From contig JACRAV010000264.1 in the NCBI GenBank assembly GCA_016213305.1, positions 1 to 5,934 of the forward strand: 5,934 bases of DNA. Reading direction: 5' to 3'. The translations under genes and the position numbers were made by a program. Each line of letters starts with the position of its first letter. Within the stretch, counting starts at the first letter, position 1. This document shows, one piece after another, positions 1-4,680 of this stretch. The stretch is from Candidatus Zixiibacteriota bacterium (GTDB lineage Bacteria > Zixibacteria > MSB-5A5 > GN15 > FEB-12). A model generated the notes under the pieces. It saw only the letters and a program-made list of their open reading frames with translations, was not told the origin of the DNA and did not search any database.

Positions 1-96
1 CGCTGGGTCCCAGCCGCTAAATAATCCGGCAATTTGGTCGATGATTTTCCGGGGAGCAATTATGCCAGCAAATCGACACAAGCAGGTGACCGGCGT

Positions 97-528
97 ATGA
101 GATATCTAACCTGGGATAATGCCTTTTCTACGGGCATCCGAGCCATCGACGACGAGCACCGCCTGCTGGTCCAGATGATCACCCAACTGCAGAGGGCACA
201 GGTGACCGGCACGATCGACGCCGAAATCGCCCGCGTCCTGCGCGCCCTGGTTGACTATGTCGGACAGCACTTCGGTCATGAAGAGGCGATCATGGCGCAG
301 ATTGACTTTGCTGAAATCGAGAGTCACAAAGTGTTGCACCAGGAGTTCGCGCAGAAGCTGGTTGCCATTTTAACCAACCTTCGCGAAGGAAAAACGCTCA
401 AGGCCTCCGAGTTATTGGATTTTCTCGCCCATTGGCTGACCGGGCACATCATCCGCGAGGACGGCAAAATCGGGCGGGCGTTTCGCGAGCGACAGAGCAA
501 ACTGTCCTCGGTGGCGGAGCGACCATAA
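97..528 (+). CDS. Bacteriohemerythrin (single-domain hemerythrin-like O2/metal-binding protein)
   Basis: A 143-residue cytoplasmic protein expected to form a four-helix bundle holding a non-haem di-iron site that binds O2 reversibly; in bacteria the family serves O2 storage, delivery or sensing. All expected ligands are visible: His21 (IDDEH), His58 and Glu62 (HFGHEE), His77 and His81 (HKVLH), and His117 and Asp122 (WLTGHIIRED). The opening 'YLTWDNAFSTGIRAIDDEH' is the canonical family start, which supports ATG 97 over the in-frame TTG at 34; the TTG would add 21 unrelated residues. A modest ribosome site (AGGTG, 84-88) precedes ATG 97. Length matches the stand-alone family, with no methyl-accepting or signalling domain attached. 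Residues after about 130 (ERQSKLSSVAERP) are a variable tail. No promoter is obvious in the 96 bases available upstream. Family assignment is firm; the physiological role is not shown by context. Confidence 0.93.
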   Translation: MRYLTWDNAFSTGIRAIDDEHRLLVQMITQLQRAQVTGTIDAEIARVLRALVDYVGQHFGHEEAIMAQIDFAEIESHKVLHQEFAQKLVAILTNLREGKTLKASELLDFLAHWLTGHIIREDGKIGRAFRERQSKLSSVAERP

Positions 529-544
529 GAGCCACCATGCCGTA

Positions 545-567
545 GGGCACAAGCCCCGCGCTCGTGC
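545..567 (+). repeat. Hairpin downstream of hemerythrin (possible weak terminator or dispersed repeat)
   Basis: GGCACAAG pairs with CTCGTGCC across a seven-base CCCCGCG loop, with one A/C mismatch, starting 17 bases after the hemerythrin stop. It is not followed by a T-run, so a classic intrinsic terminator is unlikely. It could be a dispersed intergenic hairpin or a Rho-linked 3' end structure. Confidence 0.3.
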
Positions 568-611
568 CATTGGCTCAGCCCTGCAACGAACAACCACTCA
601 TCCTCTGTGCT

Positions 612-633
612 ACGCAGACGTCCCCGTCTGCGT
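612..633. repeat. TCCC-loop hairpin repeat, copy 1
   Basis: ACGCAGACG and CGTCTGCGT form a perfect nine-base-pair stem around a TCCC loop. The same design recurs at 3296-3315, 4393-4412 (loop TTCT), 4547-4572 and 4590-4609, with degenerate copies near 2172-2189 and 3448-3473. The loop reads TCCC on the + strand in nearly all of them. This copy differs from the commoner GGCGGACG/CGTCCGCC arms at two paired positions, and both remain complementary. No T-run follows on either strand. Confidence 0.65.
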
Positions 634-743
634 CTCATGCGGACCGGCAGGCCATGTCCAGCTTTTGTTGCAACAACAGACTGACGAAACGTTCGCGTTA
701 CACTATCGAGGCCCCTGCGGTTTGGACATCTCCTCTCTGCACT

Positions 744-769
744 GGTCGCTCCCGTCTTCGCGGGTGACC
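744..769. repeat. Module A hairpin repeat (TCTTCGCGGGTGAC family), isolated copy
   Basis: The right half, CCGTCTTCGCGGGTGACC, matches the hairpin repeats at 3208-3232 and 5056-5079. The left arm (GGTCGCTCCCG) is diverged and pairs imperfectly with CGCGGGTGACC around the TCTT loop. Unlike the other two copies it is not followed by the GCCCACCGC hairpin. Confidence 0.5.
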
Positions 770-981
770 TTGTTGTGCTCGACAGACATCTTGTCCTCCG
801 GTCTCATTAGAATGTTGCCTGCCGAGCTACGCATCTGATACCCTCGCCAGTTTGGAACAACGAATCGTCATCTGCCCATCTCTCATCGGTAAGTGTGAGA
901 GCAAACAGGGGGTGCGGGTTTCGGGCGGACCCTATTCAAGTAGTTGCGCGGGAGGAAGATAAGTGCGCCGCAAGAAATTCG

Positions 982-1010
982 TTGACAGATTTAACCTTGT
1001 TAGCTATTGT
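982..1010 (+). promoter_or_regulatory. Sigma70-type promoter for the dockerin-like gene
   Basis: A perfect TTGACA (982-987) lies exactly 17 bases before TATTGT (1005-1010), a four-of-six match to TATAAT. Transcription would start near 1017, giving a leader of about 42 bases. The gene's ribosome site is GTGAGG (1042-1047), 11 bases before ATG 1059. The same TTGACA hexamer is seen before two other + strand genes in the window. Confidence 0.7.
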
Positions 1011-1058
1011 CATTGTGTTCGGGTCTCGTATGCATAAGTAAGTGAGGTTATTCGCTAT

Positions 1059-2006
1059 ATGACGCGATTATGCACAGCGATTGGCCTTATGACCTTCGCA
1101 GTCACGGTTTCGGCCCAGCCGCCAGGCAATACCGCGGTCAGGTTGAGGCAAAACTTGACTGTGACACAGACCAATGCACAGATATTCGATACAGTGTACG
1201 TCGACGCGGATCTGTCCGTTGGATTCCAGCTTGAATATGTCAACAGGGATGCTACAAGTTACAACATCTCGAACGCATTTGTCATCTCAAGTCCCGATAG
1301 TATTTCATGGTCCTTCTGGCAAGCAAACGGAGGGAATTACAAAATATCGCCGACACCGGGGCCGGGGATCTGGATTGATACCACAGGCTTCTATTCCATC
1401 TCGGATTTTGGCGCAGGATTTCAGTTCAATTGCCTGAATTGTGACGGATCCGGAGCCGACACGGTGGTGTTCAATGCGTCGATTGGTGATCCCGGCAAGA
1501 TTGGGGCTCATCCGCAGGATTCCGGAGTTGTTTTTAAGATTCGCATTTATCTGGAGACGCGCGATGTTCGGACTCTCGACCATCATTGTAAGCAGATATG
1601 TATTGATTCAGTTGGTTCAATTCCATCGGGCGGCCAATGGAAATGGACAAGCACCAATTATTCTCCGGCATATTCTACTATTCCAAGTTGGAGCGGAGTG
1701 CGCTGTTTCCTTCTCAAAATGCATATGAACGCCGGCACGCTGGCGTCAAGTAATTGCTGTGTAGGTTTTGCCGGCAATGTTGATTGCGACCCGGCGGGTG
1801 GCGTGGACATATCCGACCTTACTCGCCTCATTGACTTCGCGTTCATGGAAGGCCCCTCCCTGTGCTGTCCCGCGGCGGCAAATATTGACGGCGACGATTG
1901 GGGCGGAGTCGATATATCCGATGTCACACATCTCATCAGCTATCTTTACATTGATTTTATGCAACCTGCCCCTTGCATAGGTCTCCCGAGTAGCTGTTGG
2001 TATTGA
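1059..2006 (+). CDS. Secreted protein with C-terminal dockerin-like repeat pair
   Basis: A 315-residue exported protein of unknown function. Residues 1-19 are a Sec signal peptide with a probable cleavage VSA|QP, which supports ATG 1059. Residues about 30-220 look like a beta-rich extracellular domain with paired cysteines (CLNC at 125-128, Cys177/Cys181) and a 'CIDS...W.W...PSW.G..CF' block at 181-216. Residues about 240-300 hold two tandem calcium-loop repeats of dockerin type I style: 'NVDCDPAGGVDISDLTRLI' and 'NIDGDDWGGVDISDVTHLI', separated and flanked by CC, CC and C residues. I recall such tails as common on secreted proteins of Zixibacteria-like genomes, where a cohesin partner is often not evident. 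They may serve in calcium-stabilised folding, surface attachment or export rather than in a cellulosome. No catalytic motif was recognised. The gene stands alone behind its own promoter and is more AT-rich by eye than its neighbours. Confidence 0.85.
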   Translation: MTRLCTAIGLMTFAVTVSAQPPGNTAVRLRQNLTVTQTNAQIFDTVYVDADLSVGFQLEYVNRDATSYNISNAFVISSPDSISWSFWQANGGNYKISPTPGPGIWIDTTGFYSISDFGAGFQFNCLNCDGSGADTVVFNASIGDPGKIGAHPQDSGVVFKIRIYLETRDVRTLDHHCKQICIDSVGSIPSGGQWKWTSTNYSPAYSTIPSWSGVRCFLLKMHMNAGTLASSNCCVGFAGNVDCDPAGGVDISDLTRLIDFAFMEGPSLCCPAAANIDGDDWGGVDISDVTHLISYLYIDFMQPAPCIGLPSSCWY

Positions 2007-2202
2007 TGTCGAAACGCCAGTGATCTGTCCATCTACCTTTCGAGTAGCATCCACCTCTGGCCTTGACAGCTTGCAGTCCGGGATTCGGAGAGAAAGTCAT
2101 AATCCCGTAATTGCGGGGAATTTTCCCGTATGTGGCAGACTTCCTTTCTGTCCGTTCGAGAGTGTGCTACGTCGACATTCCCGTCCGCCACTCCTGCACC
2201 CC
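2007..2202. other. Convergent intergenic region
   Basis: This is the gap between the converging 3' ends of the dockerin-like and isoaspartyl peptidase genes. I see no clear intrinsic terminator for either. The best structures are the near-palindrome GGGAATTTTCCC (2116-2127) and a degenerate TCCC-loop repeat ending CCCGTCCGCCAC (about 2172-2191). No T-run follows either one in a useful position. Confidence 0.5.
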
Positions 2203-3117
2203 CTATTCCCGAAAAATCGCCGTCTCGGCTTTGCCCCCGTCCATGAAGAATCCACGATACATACCCGGCGTGTTGAACGGCAAAGCGAAATTCCCCCGGC
2301 CATCAATCGCAATCAGTCCGCCGGAGCCGCCGATGTCCGCCAGACGATGGTGAATCGCGTGCGCCGCCGCATCGGCCAGTGTCATCCCGCGATACTCGAT
2401 CATTGCCGAGAGATCATACGAAATAACCCCCCGCATGAAGAATTCGCCGTGGCCGGTGGTGGATACCGCGCACGTCTTGTTGTTGGCATAGGTGCCCGCG
2501 CCGACTATCGGCGTATCACCGATCCTGCGATAGCGACAGTTGGTCATCCCGCCCGTTGACGTTGCCGCCGCCAGATTCCCCGATCGATCGAGCGCCACCG
2601 CCCCGACCGTCCCGTGCGAAGTCTCATGGTCGGTAGTCGCACTGGCTCTGGTCTCCAAAAGATTTTTCCATCGCCGCTCGGTATAGAAATAATCATCGGG
2701 CATGAGCGCGATTCCATTTGCCTGTGCGAACTCCTCGGCCCCCTCCCCGGCCAGAAGGATATGGGGAAGCTGTTCCATCACCAGCCGGGCCAGGACGATC
2801 GGGTTCTTGATCTGCCGGACTCCGGCCACAGCGCCGACGGCAAGGGTTCGCCCGTCCATGAGAGCGGCATCCATGCTGTGTTTCCCTTCGTAGGTGAAAA
2901 CCGCCCCACGGCCGCAATTGAACAGCGGGTTGTCTTCCATAATCGTGACCGCCTTTTGCACGGCATCGAGACTGGTGCCTCCGGCGTTCAGAATTTCGTA
3001 ACCGGCCGAGAGCGACTCGACCAATCCCTGCCGGAACTCCGCCTCCAGCTCGGCCGTCAATTTCTCTCTGAGGATTGTCCCCGCCCCGCCGTGAATCACG
3101 ATTCCAAAATCAGGCAT
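2203..3117 (-). CDS. iaaA: Isoaspartyl peptidase / plant-type L-asparaginase (Ntn-hydrolase)
   Basis: A 304-residue precursor of a threonine-type N-terminal nucleophile hydrolase. It should cleave itself before Thr170 (HG|TVGAVALD, residues 168-177) into alpha and beta subunits. It then hydrolyses beta-aspartyl (isoAsp) dipeptides and, less specifically, L-asparagine in the cytoplasm, so it recycles damaged peptides. Visible family landmarks: IHGGAGT (8-14), GGTSLDAV (46-53), NPLFNCGRGAVFT (63-75), the catalytic block at 168-177, TSTGGMTN (186-193), RIGDTPIVGAGTYANN (198-213) with the substrate-binding Arg198 and Asp201, TTGHGE (220-225), GGSGGLIAID (263-272) and NTPGMYRG (282-289). Length equals the bacterial family norm. 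The Lys-Leu-Pro-Gly usual after 'GGMTN' is replaced by Cys-Arg-Tyr-Arg, a modest deviation near the active site. ATG at 3115-3117 gives a standard N-terminus with no signal peptide. No good ribosome site precedes it. Family assignment is firm; the isoAsp versus Asn preference is inferred. Confidence 0.95.
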   Translation of the reverse strand: MPDFGIVIHGGAGTILREKLTAELEAEFRQGLVESLSAGYEILNAGGTSLDAVQKAVTIMEDNPLFNCGRGAVFTYEGKHSMDAALMDGRTLAVGAVAGVRQIKNPIVLARLVMEQLPHILLAGEGAEEFAQANGIALMPDDYFYTERRWKNLLETRASATTDHETSHGTVGAVALDRSGNLAAATSTGGMTNCRYRRIGDTPIVGAGTYANNKTCAVSTTGHGEFFMRGVISYDLSAMIEYRGMTLADAAAHAIHHRLADIGGSGGLIAIDGRGNFALPFNTPGMYRGFFMDGGKAETAIFRE

Positions 3118-3131
3118 GTTGACGCGCTTTC

Positions 3132-3137
3132 ATTATA
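3132..3137 (-). promoter_or_regulatory. Possible -10 box for iaaA
   Basis: Read on the minus strand, a perfect TATAAT lies 14 bases before the iaaA start codon. No convincing -35 hexamer sits 16-18 bases further upstream. If used, transcription would begin only a few bases before ATG, giving an almost leaderless mRNA. That would fit the lack of a Shine-Dalgarno sequence. Confidence 0.35.
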
Positions 3138-3203
3138 TCCGGGTTGCTTCCTTATCGCGGCAATTTATGGTCGGCAGGGGATACTCGCAACACCCCTTTC
3201 GTC

Positions 3204-3282
3204 GTAGGTCACCCCGCGTCTTCGCGGGTGACATTCCTATCCTCGATGTCACAAGAAAGCCCACCGCTTAGCGGTGGGCTAC
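3204..3282. repeat. Composite A-B hairpin repeat, copy 1
   Basis: Module A (GTAGGTCAC..., stem 3208-3232, arms GTCACCC(C)GCG and CGCGGGTGAC around TCTT) is followed after 25 bases by module B. Module B is a perfect ten-base-pair hairpin, AGCCCACCGC-TTA-GCGGTGGGCT (3258-3280). The same order and the same 25-base spacing recur at 5052-5129. On the minus strand module B is followed by TTTCTTG, so it has terminator form. In this copy no minus-strand gene lies upstream to be terminated; it could shield iaaA from leftward transcription. Confidence 0.75.
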
Positions 3283-3285
3283 GGG

Positions 3286-3472
3286 TTCCGTGCGTGGTGG
3301 ACGTCCCCGTCCGCCGCGTCCCGCCCCACAGGCCGAAATCCCCTGCCCCAAATGAGTCGAGCACAGCGAGGTTTCGACATCTTCCTGTCACACCGGCGAA
3401 CGCCGGTGTCAGTCACCTTGAGCTTGTCGAAAGGTGACATTAATCGTGCGGTCTGGCGTCCCCGTCCGCCCG
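3286..3472. repeat. ~190-bp composite direct repeat, left copy
   Basis: It aligns with 4383-4571 in the same orientation. The two longest identical blocks are 3370-3400 and 3412-3441 (31 and 30 bases). Contents in order: a TCCC-loop hairpin (3296-3315); a GTCGA...TCGAC block (3356-3378); a perfect ACACCGGCG/CGCCGGTGT stem around AA (3390-3409); GTCACCTT/AAGGTGAC closing a GAGCTTGTCGA core (3412-3438); and a degenerate TCCC-loop hairpin (3448-3473). The GAGCTTGTCGAA and CACCGGCGAA...CCGGTG motifs resemble REP-like intergenic repeats found in many GC-rich bacteria. No open frame is credible across it. Confidence 0.85.
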
Positions 3473-3493
3473 CTGATCTGTTCTGAAAGGGGC

Positions 3494-3523
3494 TTGACAA
3501 CAGCCGGTGATTGGATATATAAG
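3494..3523 (+). promoter_or_regulatory. Sigma70-type promoter for the DUF6448-type gene
   Basis: TTGACA (3494-3499) is followed by GATATATAAG. The -10 can be read as TATATA (3516-3521, 16-base spacer) or TATAAG (3518-3523, 18-base spacer). Transcription would start near 3528-3530, leaving about 50 bases of leader before ATG 3580. Confidence 0.7.
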
Positions 3524-3532
3524 TCCACCATA

Positions 3533-3575
3533 GCCCACACTGTACAAAGTGGCTTGGGCACAACGCCAAGGAGGT
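3533..3575 (+). promoter_or_regulatory. Structured 5' leader with alternative hairpins over a strong ribosome site
   Basis: Hairpin 1 joins GCCCACACT (3533-3541) with AGTG and TGGGC (3548-3551, 3555-3559), nine pairs with a three-base bulge and a GTACAA loop. Hairpin 2 joins CTTGG (3553-3557) with CCAAG (3566-3570). CCAAG includes the first bases of the near-perfect Shine-Dalgarno AAGGAGGT (3568-3575). The two hairpins share 3555-3557, so they cannot form together. This permits a translational switch, but the stems are short and no known riboswitch class was recognised. Confidence 0.4.
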
Positions 3576-3579
3576 TCAC

Positions 3580-4227
3580 ATGATCTGTGGTGTATCTGCG
3601 CGAACAAGACAGAGTGCGATGCTTGCGACGGTCTTCGCACTGTCATTGATTGCCTTAGGTGTACTCTGGATGACCGGCGTCGACCCGGTACTGGCCCATT
3701 GCGACACGATGGCCGGACCGGTGATCGCCGACGCTCAGAAGGCGCTCGCCGCAAAAGATGTCACACCCGTCTTGAAATGGGTAAAGCTCGAAGACGAACC
3801 CGTAATCAAAGAGACTTTCCGGAAGACGCTCGCCGCCCGAACCGGATCAAAGGAAGCCGGCGAGGTCGCCGATGCCCACTTCTTTGAAACGCTGGTGCGA
3901 ATCCACCGGGCCGGTGAAGGCGAACCGTTCACTGGTATCAAACCGGCAACGGCCGTCGATCCCGGACTTGAGATGGCCGATCAGGCGCTTGAAAAAGGAG
4001 ATGCCGACGAGGTCTCGACCGAACTCTCCAATGGAATGGCCGAGAAAATCCACCACTTGTACACCAGGGCGCTTGAGACCCAGCGGCACAAAGACGAATC
4101 CGTTGAGGCAGGCCGGGCGTTCGTGAAAGCGTATGTAGCGTATATCCACTTCGTCGAGCGAGTTCATGCGATGGTCGCGGAAACCGGCGACGCCCACGGC
4201 ACCGAACCCGAAGTCCACGGACATTGA
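3580..4227 (+). CDS. Exported DUF6448-type protein with His-Cys mature N-terminus
   Basis: A 215-residue protein of unknown function that I recognise from memory as DUF6448-like. Residues 1-39 form a Sec-type signal: a basic start, a hydrophobic stretch about 14-32, and cleavage VLA|HCD. The mature chain would begin His40-Cys41-Asp42. Conserved-looking blocks follow: HCDTMAGPVIADAQKAL (40-56), VLKWVKLEDEPVIKETF (64-80), FFETLVRIHRAGEGEPFTGIKP (101-122) and VEAGRAFVKAYVAYIHFVER (175-194). The body is predicted largely alpha-helical, with histidines at 100, 109, 158, 159, 170, 190 and 196. It ends in a His-bearing tail (206, 213, 215), which suggests metal binding outside the membrane. ATG 3580 is chosen because AAGGAGGT precedes it at ideal distance. 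The gene has its own promoter and no operon partner, and it lies between two direct copies of a ~190-bp repeat. The metal role is inference. Confidence 0.85.
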   Translation: MICGVSARTRQSAMLATVFALSLIALGVLWMTGVDPVLAHCDTMAGPVIADAQKALAAKDVTPVLKWVKLEDEPVIKETFRKTLAARTGSKEAGEVADAHFFETLVRIHRAGEGEPFTGIKPATAVDPGLEMADQALEKGDADEVSTELSNGMAEKIHHLYTRALETQRHKDESVEAGRAFVKAYVAYIHFVERVHAMVAETGDAHGTEPEVHGH

Positions 4228-4277
4228 GCTTCCGCATGGACGGCGGCTCTCGGTCCGTAGAGGCATCTATCAAAATC

Positions 4278-4316
4278 ATTGCGAAGAGGTCGGCGAGAGC
4301 CGAACGACGTCGCAAT
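4278..4316. repeat. CATTGCG...CGCAAT hairpin repeat
   Basis: ATTGCGA (4278-4284) pairs with TCGCAAT (4310-4316). Inside it, TCGGC (4290-4294) pairs with GCCGA (4299-4303) around a GAGA tetraloop of the GNRA class. The flanks (C before, CTCG after) match a REP-like intergenic repeat, 'CATTGCGAAG...GCAATCTCG', that I recall from many GC-rich genomes. It lies 50 bases after the DUF6448 stop; the bases between show nothing notable. No T-run follows. Confidence 0.65.
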
Positions 4317-4330
4317 CTCGCTTCCCTTTC

Positions 4331-4358
4331 GTCGTGTCGAGCGTAGTCGAAACACGAC
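4331..4358. repeat. GAGCGTAGTCGAA-core hairpin repeat
   Basis: GTCGTGT (4331-4337) and ACACGAC (4352-4358) form perfect seven-base arms around a core containing GAGCGTAGTCGAA. The repeats at 3412-3438 and 4511-4537 have the same design: GTCACCT/AGGTGAC arms around GAGCTTGTCGAA. The core is conserved while both arms change and stay complementary. The preceding CCCTTTCGTCGT also occurs just before module A at 3195-3206. Confidence 0.65.
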
Positions 4359-4382
4359 ATCGGCAAATGATGCGTCTTCTCT

Positions 4383-4571
4383 TTCCGTGCGTGGCGGACG
4401 TTCTCGTCCGCCGCGTCCCGTCTTGCAGGTCGTATTCCCCTGCCCCGAAAGGGCCCAGCACAGCAAGAGGTTTCGACATCTTCCTGTCACACCGGCGAAG
4501 GCCGGCGCCGGTCACCTTGAGCTTGTCGAAAGGTGACATTGGTCGTGCGGTCGGGCGTCCCCACCCGACCG
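4383..4571. repeat. ~190-bp composite direct repeat, right copy
   Basis: This is the second copy of 3286-3472 in the same orientation, with a two-base insertion near 4465. Contents: a perfect GGCGGACG/CGTCCGCC hairpin with TTCT loop (4393-4412); the GGTTTCGACATCTTCCTGTC block (4469-4488); an ACCGGC/GCCGGC stem around GAAG; GTCACCTT/AAGGTGAC around GAGCTTGTCGA (4511-4537); and a TCCC-loop hairpin with perfect outer arms GCGGTCGGG/CCCGACCGC (4547-4572). In the left copy the equivalent of this last hairpin is poorly paired. Confidence 0.85.
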
Positions 4572-4589
4572 CCTCCTTTTCCCGTGCCA

Positions 4590-4609
4590 GGCGGACATCC
4601 CCGTCCGCC
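4590..4609. repeat. TCCC-loop hairpin repeat next to a promoter
   Basis: GGCGGACA and CGTCCGCC pair over seven bases around a TCCC loop, with one A/C mismatch next to the loop. It ends eight bases before the -35 box of the following gene, so in the DNA it sits where an upstream promoter element or regulator could act. No function is shown. Confidence 0.6.
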
Positions 4610-4616
4610 TTCCCTC

Positions 4617-4644
4617 TTGACACCATCCGACCCTATCGTAGATT
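4617..4644 (+). promoter_or_regulatory. Sigma70-type promoter for the DUF1801-like gene
   Basis: TTGACA (4617-4622) is followed 16 bases later by TAGATT (4639-4644), four of six matches to TATAAT. The start would fall near 4651, leaving about 30 bases of leader with a strong ribosome site, GGAGGA (4670-4675), six bases from ATG 4681 at its end. Confidence 0.6.
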
Positions 4645-4680
4645 ACCGTTGTCCACTAACACAGGCACGGAGGAATAACC

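Larger units (their letters stand above)
529..981. other. Non-coding stretch between hemerythrin and the dockerin-like gene
   Basis: No convincing gene was found here in any frame. The one longer open frame on the + strand (564-767) has low-complexity, Ser/Cys/Arg-rich translation and overlaps hairpin repeats, so it looks like noise. The stretch holds three hairpins listed separately (545-567, 612-633, 744-769) and a perfect 12-base palindrome, TTGTTGCAACAA (665-676). By eye the part from about 780 on is more AT-rich than the flanking genes. No tRNA or rRNA was recognised. Confidence 0.6.

Noticed and set aside
2..14. GCTGGGTCCCAGC palindrome at the left edge as a terminator
   Set aside because: The perfect palindrome leaves no proper loop and no T-run follows, so a terminator cannot be supported.
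665..676. TTGTTGCAACAA palindrome as an operator
   Set aside because: It is a single site far from any recognised promoter. A 12-base palindrome alone is too weak to call.
564..767. 67-codon open frame on the + strand after hemerythrin
   Set aside because: No ribosome site, low-complexity composition, no recognisable family, and it runs through two hairpin repeats.
2020..3207. Open frames on the + strand opposite the isoaspartyl peptidase
   Set aside because: They are antisense shadows of a GC-rich gene whose protein matches a known family along its full length.
3286..4571. Insertion sequence or transposon ends
   Set aside because: The flanking copies are direct and internally complex. No transposase is encoded between them and no short target-site duplication was seen.
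3286..4609. CRISPR array from the recurring hairpins
   Set aside because: Repeat spacing is irregular, the units are diverged and of several kinds, and there are no uniform spacers or cas genes.
4164..4678. Long overlapping open frames on both strands between the DUF6448 and DUF1801-like genes
   Set aside because: They consist mostly of translated repeat DNA. Similar peptide strings (LSLSKGD, CDRKMSKP) appear at both repeat copies because the DNA is repeated, not because a protein is conserved.
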